Of a stretch of DNA of 64,000 nucleotides, positions 55,088 to 63,790 are shown in pieces. Where the stretch lies: the NCBI GenBank assembly GCA_902799655.1, contig CADCBH010000013.1, forward strand, positions 1-64,000, read 5' to 3'. Source of the stretch: an uncultured Bacteroidales bacterium. Its GTDB lineage: Bacteria; Bacteroidota; Bacteroidia; Bacteroidales; Bacteroidaceae. Both the position numbers and the translations under genes were made by a program. Within the stretch, counting starts at the first letter, position 1. Each line of letters opens with the position of its first letter. The notes below the pieces were generated by a model. The model saw only the letters and a program-made list of their open reading frames with translations, ran no database searches and was not told the DNA's origin.

Positions 55088-55876
55088 CTATTTCAGCAGA
55101 CAACCGGTAAAGATGCGGCCTGATTGGATGCCCAGCCGGCGTGCTGAGAAGTAGTCGTCTGCCTGCTGGTAGGTGCAGACGGGCGACACCCGGATGGCGT
55201 CGCTACGGAGTCCGGCGGCTAGGAGTTGCCGGCGATTGCACTCGGGTAGGTCGATGTGCCATTTGGCGTCGTGCCTGCTGATGGCCGACATCTTGAAACC
55301 TGCTTGCTTGAAAGCCTCATAGACCTCATCGCCCACCTCGAAGCTGTCGAGATGGATGCCAGGACCGATTTGCGCCCTCAGCTGTTCAGGATGTGTGCCG
55401 TAGGCTGCCGTCATCTCCGCCACCGCTTGTTCCGCAATCCGCGCTACCGTACCCCGCCAACCGGCATGAATAGCACTGGCGGCATGATGCACTGCATCGT
55501 AGAGTAGGATAGGGATGCAGTCGGCCGTAGAGACACCGATACACACCCCGCTGAGGTCAGTCATCAGCGCGTCGTAGCCTTCCAGCGCCTCTTGGCGCTC
55601 TGTTTCTGGCAGTGCGAGCAGGGCTTCGTCGATGCGTACCATCTTCGTCAGATGCACCTGATGGGGCATCACCAAACGGTCGTCGTTGATTTGCAACAGA
55701 CGGCACAGGGCTTGGCGGTTCTCGCGGATATGCGCCTCGCTGTCGCCACAGAAGCGGTTGATGTTAAACGAGGCATAGCTGTCCGTACTGCTGCCGCCGC
55801 CTCTTCTGCTGCTGAAGGCCGTCAGTCCTTCGCCCATGTCATAGTAATCCAGTTGGGGCTGTATCATGTTGTTCAT
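55088..55876 (-). CDS. pgeF: PgeF/YfiH-type laccase-domain protein
   Basis: This family (PgeF, formerly polyphenol oxidase) edits peptidoglycan precursors and also shows purine nucleoside activity. The product is about 262 residues. Signatures are TAFSSRRGG, PHQVHLTKMV, VSTADCIPILLYD and the core IHAGWRGTVARIAE, with zinc-binding histidine and cysteine residues, and IGPGIHLDSFEVGDEV. The start at 55876 is preferred, because the promoter box at 55906-55913 excludes the longer reading; 55867 is also possible. It converges on the acetylesterase gene 18 bp away. Confidence 0.92.
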   Translation of the reverse strand: MNNMIQPQLDYYDMGEGLTAFSSRRGGGSSTDSYASFNINRFCGDSEAHIRENRQALCRLLQINDDRLVMPHQVHLTKMVRIDEALLALPETERQEALEGYDALMTDLSGVCIGVSTADCIPILLYDAVHHAASAIHAGWRGTVARIAEQAVAEMTAAYGTHPEQLRAQIGPGIHLDSFEVGDEVYEAFKQAGFKMSAISRHDAKWHIDLPECNRRQLLAAGLRSDAIRVSPVCTYQQADDYFSARRLGIQSGRIFTGCLLK

Positions 55877-55905
55877 TGCGATGAGTATGCTTTGTTCGTG
55901 GTGCA

Positions 55906-55913
55906 AAGATACA
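55906..55913 (-). promoter_or_regulatory. pgeF promoter -7 box (TATCTTTG)
   Basis: It reads TATCTTTG on the minus strand, about 30 bp before the pgeF start at 55876. Confidence 0.7.
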
Positions 55914-55964
55914 AAATATTTGGTATTTCCAGCTGCTTTCCTTGTTTCTTATCCGTTTTTTCTT

Positions 55965-55972
55965 TATCTTTG
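55965..55972 (+). promoter_or_regulatory. BASS symporter promoter -7 box (TATCTTTG)
   Basis: TATCTTTG lies 19 bp before the ATG at 55991. Confidence 0.75.
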
Positions 55973-55990
55973 CCCTCAAAAAATAGTAAG

Positions 55991-56920
55991 ATGAAACGAC
56001 TCTGCCACTTGATATCCGATTATATGGGCATCCTGGTGCTCATCGCTGCCGTGTTGGCACTCGTGTTCCCCGAGACGCTGGCTACGGTGCGTCCTACTGT
56101 CATCAATTACCTGCTGGGTGTCGTCATGTTTGGTATGGGCCTTACGCTCAATCTCCATGACTTCCAAATAGTGTTCAGCCGCCCCAAGGATGTCATCATA
56201 GGTTGTCTGGCACAGTTCACCGTCATGCCCTTGCTGGCATGGATTCTGTCGCGCCTCTTTGCTCTCGACGAGGCATTGGCGCTGGGTGTGGTGCTGGTAG
56301 GTTGTTGTCCAGGTGGTACCGCCTCTAATGTCATCACCTATCTCGCCAAGGGCGACCTCGCGTTGTCAGTGGGCATGACGGGCGTCTCCACGCTGTTGGC
56401 ACCGCTGATGACTCCCCTGCTCACGTGGGCTTTAGCTGGCAAGAGCGTCGATGTCAATGTGGTGAGCATGTTCCTGAGTATCCTCTGGGTGGTTATCCTG
56501 CCCATCGCTGCCGGTTTGGTTGTCAAGTGGCTGTGGCCCAGGTTCACCGAACAGGCCACCGACTATCTTCCCGCCTTCTCGTCGATAGCCATTGCCTTCA
56601 TCGTGGCCATCATCATCGCCGCCAATGCCAGCAAGCTGTTGGCAGGCGGAGGGGTAATTCTCCTTGTGGTGATGCTTCACAACCTCTGTGGACTTTCCAT
56701 CGGCTATCTCATTGGCAGCCTCTTGCGCCTGACATCAGCCAAGAAGCGGGCCATATCAATAGAAGTAGGCATGCAAAACTCCGGTTTGGCCAGCAGTCTG
56801 GCCACCATTCATTTTGCTACCTATCCCCTCGCCACCATTCCAGGTGCCATCTTCAGCGTGTGGCACAATATCAGTGGCGCAGCGGTCGCCTATCTGTATA
56901 GGCGCCGCATGCTTTCATAA
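55991..56920 (+). CDS. bile acid:sodium symporter (BASS) family transporter
   Basis: The 309-residue membrane protein belongs to the BASS/SBF family, sodium-coupled importers of organic anions; in bacteria the substrates vary (pyruvate, pantoate, bile acids). It has about nine to ten hydrophobic helices, the motif VLVGCCPGGTASNVITYLAKGDLALS, and a second crossing motif EVGMQNSGLASSLATIHF; together they form the two broken helices of the sodium site. The start at 55991 follows from the promoter. A longer upstream reading would be antisense to pgeF. The substrate is unknown. Confidence 0.92.
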   Translation: MKRLCHLISDYMGILVLIAAVLALVFPETLATVRPTVINYLLGVVMFGMGLTLNLHDFQIVFSRPKDVIIGCLAQFTVMPLLAWILSRLFALDEALALGVVLVGCCPGGTASNVITYLAKGDLALSVGMTGVSTLLAPLMTPLLTWALAGKSVDVNVVSMFLSILWVVILPIAAGLVVKWLWPRFTEQATDYLPAFSSIAIAFIVAIIIAANASKLLAGGGVILLVVMLHNLCGLSIGYLIGSLLRLTSAKKRAISIEVGMQNSGLASSLATIHFATYPLATIPGAIFSVWHNISGAAVAYLYRRRMLS

Positions 56921-56926
56921 AAGTGA

Positions 56927-57208
56927 TTATTCGAAGGTGAATTCGGTCTTCTCTACGCCCTCTCCGTAGATGGTCTTAAAGTCATTCTTCATCGAGATAA
57001 CGTAGTATCCCATCTGGCGCCACTGCTCACCGAGCGTGTTGGCCTTGGTGGGATTGGCGTGGTCGCGGACGTCGTCGTCGGCTATGAGCATGAAGGCTGC
57101 CGACTTGTGTACGTTGCTGAGGCCGTAGTTATGCATTGAGCAGTCACCGCCGCTGTTGCCTAAGATGAGGAAGGCGACAAGCACCCATTGAAACTTTAAT
57201 CTTTTCAT
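56927..57208 (-). pseudogene. remnant of a secreted HAD-type phosphatase (in-frame deletion)
   Basis: The 93-residue reading frame begins like a signal peptide (MKRLKFQWVLVAFL) and then turns directly into ILGNSGGDCSMHNYGLSN, which resembles motif IV (GNSxxD) of HAD phosphatases near the C-terminus, followed by SAAFMLIADDDVRDHANP and ISMKNDFKTIYGEGVEKTEF. HAD motifs I-III (with the nucleophile aspartate DxDxT) and most of the body are missing, so it cannot be catalytic. The simplest reading is an in-frame deletion of the middle of a larger (roughly 300-residue) gene. It is the fourth such broken gene in this window. The family assignment is from memory of related C-termini. Confidence 0.65.
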
Positions 57209-57323
57209 ACTGATGATTGTTTTTAGAATGATATTTGATGCACAACTGGGCGCAAAGGTCGGAAATAATATCGATATTAGCAAATTTTCTTCTACAAACT
57301 CTTGCAAATTTAAAAAAAAGTTG

Positions 57324-57331
57324 TATATTTG
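57324..57331 (+). promoter_or_regulatory. promoter of the structured RNA / radC leader: -7 TATATTTG, -33 TTG
   Basis: TATATTTG is preceded by TTGCAAATTT at 57302, about 19 bp upstream, a strong Bacteroidota promoter. It starts transcription about 185 nt before radC. Confidence 0.75.
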
Positions 57332-57336
57332 CATCC

Positions 57337-57487
57337 GGAATCCAAAATAAAGGTAGATAATAAAACACCTCAAAAACAGGTTAGCAATTGAAGTAATAAT
57401 TAGTATCGGAGTTCAGAGGAACTTGGGGGGAAATATGGTGAAGATAGAGGCCGCTTGAGGGAACCGATGCCCAAGAGCGGTTTTTTT
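57337..57487 (+). ncRNA. candidate small RNA or leader RNA ahead of radC
   Basis: After the promoter at 57324, about 150 nt without a gene run to a hairpin (CCGCTTGAGGG at 57451 with GCCCAAGAGCGG at 57469-57480, imperfect) and then seven T (57481-57487), an intrinsic terminator. Inside, GAGTTC-AGAG-GAACTT forms a 6-bp hairpin near 57411-57427. The 5' GCATC could instead pair with GATGC in the terminator loop. It may be a free small RNA (6S-like size) or a terminator-controlled leader for radC. I do not recognise a named family. Confidence 0.55.
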
Positions 57488-57521
57488 GTAGATTTTAGAG
57501 AAGTCAATCATATATCAAGCA

Positions 57522-58214
57522 ATGGAGAATCATAAACTGAACATCAACGAGTGGGCCGAGGAGGACAGGCCCCGCGAAAAGATGGAACGGCTGGGTCCGC
57601 AGGCGTTGAGTGATGCCGAACTGCTGGCTATTCTCGTGGGCTCTGGATCTGCTCATGAGGATGCCGTCGCCCTCATGAAGCGCATCCTAGCCGATTGTAA
57701 CAACAACCTCAATACCTTGGGTAAGATGAGCGTGAGAGAGCTCTGCCAATATCATGGCGTTGGCCCAGCAAAGGCCATTACCATCATGGCAGCCTGCGAG
57801 CTTGGCAAGCGCCGCCAGATGGAGACCCCCGAGGAGCGCCCCGACTTAGGCACCGCCACCAAGATCTATAACCACATGCATCCCCTATTGCAAGACTGCG
57901 ACGTTGAGGAGTTCTGGCTGTTGCTAATGAATCAGAACCAACGCCTGATCCGTCAGACGCGTATCGCCCGTGGTGGCATCACCGAGGTGAGTGTCGATAT
58001 CCGACTGATCATGCGCGAGGCGGTGGTGAACAATGCCACCATCCTCGCTGTCTGCCACAACCATCCCTCGGGCAACCTCCGCCCCAGTCAGGACGATAAC
58101 AACCTGACCAGCAGCATCAAGCAGGCCTGCAGCCTCATGCGCATCCACTTCCTCGACCACGTCATCATCACCGATGGCGCCTATTTCAGCTACCACGAGA
58201 CGGGGAGGCTCTGA
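57522..58214 (+). CDS. radC: RadC/JAB1 metalloprotease-domain protein
   Basis: The 230-residue product is a RadC protein: the N-terminus has a helix-hairpin-helix (SDAELLAILVGSGS, then CQYHGVGPAKAITIMAA), and the C-terminal JAMM domain keeps the metal ligands in CHNHPSGNLRPSQDD with the upstream glutamate of GITEVSVD. The family was linked to DNA repair, but its biochemical activity remains unclear. It is preceded by a candidate terminator-bearing leader. It ends directly against the fur gene on the other strand (no bases between stops). Confidence 0.93.
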   Translation: MENHKLNINEWAEEDRPREKMERLGPQALSDAELLAILVGSGSAHEDAVALMKRILADCNNNLNTLGKMSVRELCQYHGVGPAKAITIMAACELGKRRQMETPEERPDLGTATKIYNHMHPLLQDCDVEEFWLLLMNQNQRLIRQTRIARGGITEVSVDIRLIMREAVVNNATILAVCHNHPSGNLRPSQDDNNLTSSIKQACSLMRIHFLDHVIITDGAYFSYHETGRL

Positions 58215-58652
58215 CTATCGTTCTTTTTTATTATGTGCACACTGCGGACAGATGCCTTTGACGACATACTCTGCCTCTTCCATTATGAAACCTGCAGGAA
58301 GAGGGACGGCGGGGATGCGGACATCAGTGAGACAAAGGGTGCGATGGCAAAGGCGACAGGTGAGGTGGACATGACCATGACAATGGCGCGTGTCGTCGAG
58401 GTGACAGACACAGTACTTCTGCGAGCCGGAGCCGTCGTCGATGCCATGCAGCAAATGGGCATCGGTGAACAACGTCAGCGTGCGGAAGAGGGTGGATCGG
58501 TCCACGGTAGGCAGGGCACCCTCGAGGTCGGCGAGGCTGAAAGCATCGGAGAAGCCATGACGCACCTTGCGCCAGATGAGCAGACGGACTGCCGTGAGAC
58601 GAATGCCTGCATTGTCGAGCACCTGCTCGTCGGAGATATCAGGGTGTATCAT
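58215..58652 (-). CDS. Fur-family metal-dependent regulator
   Basis: The 145-residue protein has a winged-helix N-terminus (LTAVRLLIWRKVRHGFSDAF, and TVDRSTLFRTLTLFTDA as the recognition helix) and a metal-binding C-terminal domain with HCHGHVHLTCRLCHRTLCL and CPQC; the two CxxC pairs would hold structural zinc. Whether it senses iron, zinc or peroxide is not readable. It lies 24 bp downstream of GH97 on the same strand, so it may be partly read from that transcript. Confidence 0.87.
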   Translation of the reverse strand: MIHPDISDEQVLDNAGIRLTAVRLLIWRKVRHGFSDAFSLADLEGALPTVDRSTLFRTLTLFTDAHLLHGIDDGSGSQKYCVCHLDDTRHCHGHVHLTCRLCHRTLCLTDVRIPAVPLPAGFIMEEAEYVVKGICPQCAHNKKER

Positions 58653-58676
58653 AGCTTCTGGATGTTTTGTAGGGGT

Positions 58677-60623
58677 TTATTGCGTGATGACGATGCCGCC
58701 ATTCTGCGGAATGGTGATGGCGAGCTGCTGTTTCTTGTTCTGCTTGACGCTCTTCATGCTGCCTTGCAGCTGGGCATCGTCGCTATAGACGGTGAGGGGC
58801 TTCTTGGCATCGAACATCGACAGCTGGAGCGTGGTCTTCACGGGCTGCTGCTGGGCGTTGATACCCACGACGAACCACTTGAAGCCAGCGCGACGGGCCA
58901 GGATAACATACTTGCCCGGGTAGCCGTCGATGAAGCGCACCTCCTCCCATGTGGTGGGCACCTGTTTCATGAAGTCGACAGCCCATGCGGGAGCATCGTC
59001 GAGGTTGTTGGGGGCCATTGCAAAGTGCTGCACGCTGCTCTGGAAGAGGACGGCAGTGGCGAGGGCATAGACATCGCTGGTGCGACGGGTGGTACCATGC
59101 TGGTTGTCGGCACTGTAGCGCTTGTTGAGCGTAGAACCGCCGAAGTCCATCGAGCCCACCGTGTTGCGGATGAAGGGATGAATGCAGCCATTGAAGGCCT
59201 CGGCATCACAGGCACCCTGTCCGAAGTGCAGGTTCTCGGAGGCCAGCACAGCCTCGGAGGCTACGTAGTTGGGATACATGCGCTCCCAGCCGCGGGGCAG
59301 CGTACATCCGTGGAAGATGACCTGTATGCCGAAATCGTTGGCATCGGTCAGGATATCCTCATAGAGCTGCATCATGGCCTGCTTGTCGCCTCCGAAGAAG
59401 TCGACCTTGATGCCCAAGATGCCGTTCTTCTGCATCCACGCCATCTCCTTGCGACGTGCTGCCGACTTGTCCATCTTGCCTCGCGGACCCTGAGGAGCAT
59501 CGTTCCAGTTGCCATTGCTGTTATACCACAGGAAGAGGCCTACACCCTTTGACTTGGCATAGCGTGCCAGTTCGGCCATGCGCTCGTAGCCAATCTGCGT
59601 GTCCCACAAGGCATCGACCAGTACGGAGCGCCAACCCATGGCTGCCGAGAAGTCGATATAGCGCTGCTGCTCGTCGAAGTTGCAGCTGGGGTCCATCTTG
59701 ATAATCCACGACCAGCTGCCCTTGCCGAAGTTGTATAGCTGGCTGGCGGCATATTTGGGTTTGACGACATCCCATGCGATGGTGGTCTCTACCACGTCGC
59801 TGAGGGAGCCGATGGTGATGGTGCGCCAAGGTGTGGCAAAGGGGAGGGAGATAGCCGGTGTGGTGCTGCCGATGCCATTCATCTCACCAGCCTGCGGGAA
59901 GCCGATCTGGTACTTGCTACCGCCCGCATTCAGGAGACGACAACCGACATAGTTGCCATCCGTACCCGTCTCGGAGAGCAGCACCCAGCCCTTGTCGCCC
60001 GTCTTGAACAGGCAGGGGAAGGTATAGCCCTCGCCCCAACCGTTCTTACCGGTAGGCTCGTCGAGGGTATAGGAGGTCTCGTAGCTGGGAGATGTGCGAG
60101 CGAAGCCACCCATGGGCTTCGACTGCGGACAGAGGAAGGTCGTGGTGCCCTCGGGCAGTACGAAACTGCTGGCCTCTGAGCGGATGACGGCCACCAGCGT
60201 CTCTTTATTGGGATAGATCTGATAGCGATAGGCGACATCACGATTGCTCACGTGGAAGATGATATCCATCACATGGCGATCGCGTTTTTGGAAACGGCAT
60301 ACAGCCTCGGTGGCCTGATGGCTCACGTGGAGCTGCTTGATGGTGGCCAGATGGTAGTCGACATCTATCGACTTGCTCTCAACCTTCGACAGGGTAAGCC
60401 CCTGCGTCAGGTCATCGCTGTTCAATAAGAGGCCAAGGGGTGACTGCTCGATGAAGGTCACACCATCGCGGACCACCTGATAGGAGGCACGACCGTCGGC
60501 ATCGCTAATGGTGACTACAATCTTGCCGTCAGGACTGGCGATGCGCTCCTCTGCGGCATGCGCTGTCAAGGCTGTCATGGCCATCATCAGCACGCCAGTG
60601 AGTAATGTACAATTGATTTTCAT
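58677..60623 (-). CDS. GH97 glycoside hydrolase (alpha-glucosidase or alpha-galactosidase)
   Basis: The 648-residue exported protein (signal MKINCTLLTGVLMMAMTALTAHA) has the GH97 layout: an N-terminal beta-sandwich (ERIASPDGKIVVTISDADGR), a central catalytic barrel with YIDFSAAMGWRSVLVDALWD, ILGIKVDFFGGDKQAMMQLY and FHGCTLPRGWERMYPN, and a C-terminal sheet domain. The aspartate in KVDFF occupies the nucleophile position of retaining alpha-galactosidase members; the inverting alpha-glucosidases (SusB type) use a glutamate instead. That favours the retaining type, but substrate choice is not settled. The downstream ASEAVLASEN also fits. A promoter lies at 60665-60672. Confidence 0.9.
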   Translation of the reverse strand: MKINCTLLTGVLMMAMTALTAHAAEERIASPDGKIVVTISDADGRASYQVVRDGVTFIEQSPLGLLLNSDDLTQGLTLSKVESKSIDVDYHLATIKQLHVSHQATEAVCRFQKRDRHVMDIIFHVSNRDVAYRYQIYPNKETLVAVIRSEASSFVLPEGTTTFLCPQSKPMGGFARTSPSYETSYTLDEPTGKNGWGEGYTFPCLFKTGDKGWVLLSETGTDGNYVGCRLLNAGGSKYQIGFPQAGEMNGIGSTTPAISLPFATPWRTITIGSLSDVVETTIAWDVVKPKYAASQLYNFGKGSWSWIIKMDPSCNFDEQQRYIDFSAAMGWRSVLVDALWDTQIGYERMAELARYAKSKGVGLFLWYNSNGNWNDAPQGPRGKMDKSAARRKEMAWMQKNGILGIKVDFFGGDKQAMMQLYEDILTDANDFGIQVIFHGCTLPRGWERMYPNYVASEAVLASENLHFGQGACDAEAFNGCIHPFIRNTVGSMDFGGSTLNKRYSADNQHGTTRRTSDVYALATAVLFQSSVQHFAMAPNNLDDAPAWAVDFMKQVPTTWEEVRFIDGYPGKYVILARRAGFKWFVVGINAQQQPVKTTLQLSMFDAKKPLTVYSDDAQLQGSMKSVKQNKKQQLAITIPQNGGIVITQ

Positions 60624-60664
60624 GCTTTGTAAATAATAAGTAAATGGTTAGTTTTCTTGGCTTG

Positions 60665-60672
60665 CAAAGGTA
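60665..60672 (-). promoter_or_regulatory. GH97 promoter -7 box (TACCTTTG)
   Basis: It reads TACCTTTG on the minus strand, 41 bp before the GH97 start. Confidence 0.75.
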
Positions 60673-60745
60673 TATAAAAAAAGCGAGAAACCAACAAGAA
60701 AGAAAGAAAAACATGTTTTCCCTTTGCATTTTACGTACTTATTCG

Positions 60746-60753
60746 TATCTTTG
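60746..60753 (+). promoter_or_regulatory. sufT operon promoter -7 box (TATCTTTG)
   Basis: TATCTTTG lies 24 bp before the ATG at 60778. Confidence 0.75.
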
Positions 60754-60777
60754 CAGAAACAAACAAGCAAAGCTAAG

Positions 60778-61098
60778 ATGACACAAGAAGAAAAGAGCCG
60801 TCTGGAAGCGCGCATCGTCGATGTGCTGAAGACTGTCTATGACCCCGAGATACCTGTCAACATCTACGACCTGGGTATGATCTACAAGATTGATGTCCAG
60901 GAGGATTCGAGCGTGGAGATGGATATGACGTTCACGGCCCCCAACTGTCCTGCTGCTGACTTCATCCTTGAGGATGTGCGTACCAAGGTGGAGAGCGTCG
61001 AGGGTATCACCTCTGCCAATGTCAACCTCGTCTTCGAGCCCGCCTGGGACCAGAGCATGATGAGTGAAGAAGCACGCGTGGAACTAGGATTCGATTAG
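60778..61098 (+). CDS. sufT: SufT-like iron-sulfur assembly protein (MIP18/DUF59)
   Basis: The 106-residue product is a single-domain MIP18/DUF59 protein; relatives assist Fe-S cluster maturation. It has LKTVYDPEIPVNIYDLGMIYKI near residues 16-37 (core DPEIPVNIYDLG), MTFTAPNCPAADFI with the conserved cysteine, and the C-terminal VNLVFEPAWDQSMMSEEA. The start at 60778 is set by the promoter. It leads an operon with lpxH (2-bp gap) and deaD (14-bp gap). It is 53 kb from sufCDS in this window. Confidence 0.92.
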   Translation: MTQEEKSRLEARIVDVLKTVYDPEIPVNIYDLGMIYKIDVQEDSSVEMDMTFTAPNCPAADFILEDVRTKVESVEGITSANVNLVFEPAWDQSMMSEEARVELGFD

Positions 61099-61100
61099 TT

Positions 61101-61886
61101 ATGAAGAACATCTATTTCTTATCCGATGCCCATCTGGGTTCGCTCGCCGTTCCGCATCAGCGGATGCAGGAGCGCAGACTGGTGCGCTTTCTCGACAGCA
61201 TTAAGGAAAAGGCGGCAGCCATCTATCTGCTGGGCGACATGTTCGACTTCTGGTACGAATACAAGTATGTGGTTCCCAAGGGTTTTACCCGTTTTCTAGG
61301 CAAACTCTCGGAGCTGACGGACAGCGGTATCGAGGTGCACTACTTCACGGGCAACCACGATATCTGGGCCTACGAATACCTGGAGAAGGAGTGTGGTGTC
61401 ATCCTGCACAAGAAGCCCGAAACCACCGAGATCTATGGTCATGAGTTCTTCTTGGCGCATGGCGACGGCATGGGCGACCCCAACAAGTCGTTCAAGATGC
61501 TGCGTTCCATCTTCCACAACAAGGTGTGTCAGTGGCTCTTCTCAGCCTTGCATCCCCGCTGGGGCATCAGCTTCGGACTGGCATGGGCCAAGCACAGCTA
61601 TATCAAGCACAAGGAGAATAATGACGTGGTGTATCTGGGTGAGGACAAGGAGCATCTAGTACTCTATGCCAAGAAGTATATCCTGGCACACCCCAATATC
61701 GACTACTTCATCTTTGGACATCGCCATATCGAACTGGATATCAATCTGGTACGTCCCAACGAGGGTACTGGCCACAAGGCCCGCCTGATGATTCTGGGCG
61801 ATTGGATTTCGCAGTTCACCTATGCTGTTTACGATGGTGAGCACATGTTTTTGGAGGAGTATGTCGAGGGCGAGAGTCAGCCTTAA
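61101..61886 (+). CDS. lpxH: UDP-2,3-diacylglucosamine pyrophosphohydrolase (LpxH-type)
   Basis: This calcineurin-like metallophosphoesterase removes UMP from UDP-diacylglucosamine in lipid A synthesis, at the inner membrane. The 261-residue product has all metal-binding motifs: YFLSDAHLGS, LLGDMFDFWYEY, FTGNHDIWAY, LAHGDGMG and FGHRHIELD. It starts 2 bp after sufT. It agrees with an outer-membrane organism. The length is slightly above the enterobacterial enzyme. Confidence 0.92.
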   Translation: MKNIYFLSDAHLGSLAVPHQRMQERRLVRFLDSIKEKAAAIYLLGDMFDFWYEYKYVVPKGFTRFLGKLSELTDSGIEVHYFTGNHDIWAYEYLEKECGVILHKKPETTEIYGHEFFLAHGDGMGDPNKSFKMLRSIFHNKVCQWLFSALHPRWGISFGLAWAKHSYIKHKENNDVVYLGEDKEHLVLYAKKYILAHPNIDYFIFGHRHIELDINLVRPNEGTGHKARLMILGDWISQFTYAVYDGEHMFLEEYVEGESQP

Positions 61887-61900
61887 AATAAGTCGTATCA

Positions 61901-63748
61901 ATGAAGACATTTGAAGAATTGGGCGTCTGCGAAGAGATTCGCCGCGCCATTGAGGAGATGGGTTTCGTACAGCCCATGCCTGTACAGGAGGAAGTTATAC
62001 CCTATTTGTTAGGAAACAGAAATGACGTCATCGCACTGGCCCAGACGGGTACAGGCAAGACAGCGGCATTCGGTATTCCCGTATTGCAGCGTATTGATGT
62101 GACAAGAGCGGACACACAGGCACTAATCTTGTCGCCCACCCGCGAACTGTGTCTGCAGATCGCTGACGACCTGCGCGAGTTCTCGAAATACATGGCTGGC
62201 ATCCACGTGGAGGCTGTCTATGGCGGTGCATCCATCGAACAGCAGATCCGTGCCCTGCGCAAAGGGGCACAAATCATCGTGGCAACCCCAGGACGACTCA
62301 TCGACCTGATGAATCGTGGCGTGGCACAGCTGGACAGCGTCCGTAACGTCGTACTCGACGAGGCTGACGAGATGCTCAACATGGGTTTCTCGGAGAGCAT
62401 CGACGCCATCCTCGAGGGGGTGCCCGAGGACAGGAATACACTGCTCTTCTCAGCAACGATGAGCAAAGAGATAGAGCGTATCGCCAAGGGTTATCTGCAT
62501 GATTATAAGGAGATTGTGGTGGGTAGCCGCAACGAGGGTGCTGAGCACGTGAACCATATCTATTACATGGTGAATGCCAAGGACAAGTACCTGGCACTGA
62601 AACGCCTTGTGGACTACTATCCGCGTATCTTTGCCATTATCTTCTGTCGTACGAAGATAGAGACGCAGGAGGTGGCTGACAAGCTCATCAAGGATGGATA
62701 TAATGCCGAGGCGCTGCATGGCGACCTCTCACAGCAACAGCGTGACTTGACCATGCAGAAGTTCCGCCAGCATACCGTACAGCTGCTGGTGGCAACGGAT
62801 GTGGCTGCCCGCGGACTGGACGTCGACGACCTGACGCACGTCATCAACTACGGCTTGCCTGATGATATCGAGAACTACACCCACCGCTCGGGCCGTACGG
62901 GTCGTGCCGGCAAGAAAGGCACGTCGCTGAGCATCGTCCACATTCGTGAGAAGCACAAGATCCGTAATATCGAGAAGGAGATAGGCAAGCAGTTTGAGCA
63001 GGGTGTCATCCCCTCTGCCGAGGAAATCTGCAAAAAGCAGCTCTACAAGGTGATGGACGAGATTGTCAAGGCCGATGTCGATGATGAGGAGATTGGTCCT
63101 TTTATGCAGGATATCCAGCGCTATTTTGAGTATATCGACAAAGAGGAACTCATCAAGAAGATCGTGTCGATGGAGTTTGGCAAATTCCTGTCCTACTATG
63201 CTGATGCGCCAGAGATCGAGGAGGTAAAAACTAAGAAGGAAGAGAGTAGAGGTAAGAGAGAAGAAGGTCGCAGTAAGAAGCAACTGACACCTACCAGTAA
63301 GGGCTACAAGAAGCTGTTCATCAACCTGGGTAAGAAAGATGGTTTCTATCCTGGCGAGCTGATGCAGACGCTGAACCGCTTTGTGGGTGGTCGTCAGGAG
63401 GTGGGGCACATCGACCTGCTGGACACTATCTCCTATTTCGAAGTTCCTGAGAAGGATGCCAAGAAGGTGATGATACAGCTAACGGGTATCCGCTATAAAG
63501 GGCGTACCGTACGTTGCAATGATGCCGCGGAAGGCGGCAAAGCCAGTAGTCCTAGAGTATCTAGAAACTCTAGAAGCTCTAGTGAGCCTAGAGAACCTAG
63601 GAAGAACACTTCCAAGGGCACGAGAACTCACCAGAAAGAGGAATGGATGGAGCTAATGAATACGTTTAAATCGAAGAAATTCAAAGGCGAAATCCCCGAT
63701 TTCGAGGAAGAAGGCTGGGCTATCCGCAAGCCTCGCAAGAAGAAATAA
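61901..63748 (+). CDS. deaD: DEAD-box RNA helicase with DbpA-type RNA-binding domain
   Basis: The 615-residue ATP-dependent RNA helicase unwinds structured RNA, likely in ribosome assembly or cold adaptation. Motifs in order: VQEEVIPYLLGN (Q motif), AQTGTGKTAAF (I), SPTRELCLQ (Ia), ATPGRLID (Ib), VLDEADEML (II), FSATMS (III), FCRTKIETQEV (IV), ATDVAARGLDVDD (V) and HRSGRTGRAGKKG (VI). Residues about 465-540 form a DbpA/CsdA-like RRM (KLFINLGKKDGFYPGELMQT). A charged linker (KTKKEESRGKREEGRSKK) precedes it, and the tail is Ser/Arg-rich, encoded by CTAG-containing repeats near 63545-63600. Confidence 0.95.
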   Translation: MKTFEELGVCEEIRRAIEEMGFVQPMPVQEEVIPYLLGNRNDVIALAQTGTGKTAAFGIPVLQRIDVTRADTQALILSPTRELCLQIADDLREFSKYMAGIHVEAVYGGASIEQQIRALRKGAQIIVATPGRLIDLMNRGVAQLDSVRNVVLDEADEMLNMGFSESIDAILEGVPEDRNTLLFSATMSKEIERIAKGYLHDYKEIVVGSRNEGAEHVNHIYYMVNAKDKYLALKRLVDYYPRIFAIIFCRTKIETQEVADKLIKDGYNAEALHGDLSQQQRDLTMQKFRQHTVQLLVATDVAARGLDVDDLTHVINYGLPDDIENYTHRSGRTGRAGKKGTSLSIVHIREKHKIRNIEKEIGKQFEQGVIPSAEEICKKQLYKVMDEIVKADVDDEEIGPFMQDIQRYFEYIDKEELIKKIVSMEFGKFLSYYADAPEIEEVKTKKEESRGKREEGRSKKQLTPTSKGYKKLFINLGKKDGFYPGELMQTLNRFVGGRQEVGHIDLLDTISYFEVPEKDAKKVMIQLTGIRYKGRTVRCNDAAEGGKASSPRVSRNSRSSSEPREPRKNTSKGTRTHQKEEWMELMNTFKSKKFKGEIPDFEEEGWAIRKPRKKK

Positions 63749-63750
63749 AA

Positions 63751-63775
63751 GAAGGTAGGGTTTTGCCCTACCTTC
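63751..63775. terminator. bidirectional terminator after deaD
   Basis: GAAGGTAGGG (63751-63760) pairs perfectly with CCCTACCTTC (63766-63775) around TTTTG. It separates convergent genes. Confidence 0.85.
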
Positions 63776-63790
63776 ATTGTTTATTTGGCG

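Noticed and set aside
58233-59552. 439-residue plus-strand open frame opposite fur and GH97
   Set aside because: It spans two recognised minus-strand genes and shows no domain.
63540-63610. CTAG-rich short repeats
   Set aside because: They fall inside the deaD frame and encode its Ser/Arg-rich tail; low-complexity coding sequence explains them.
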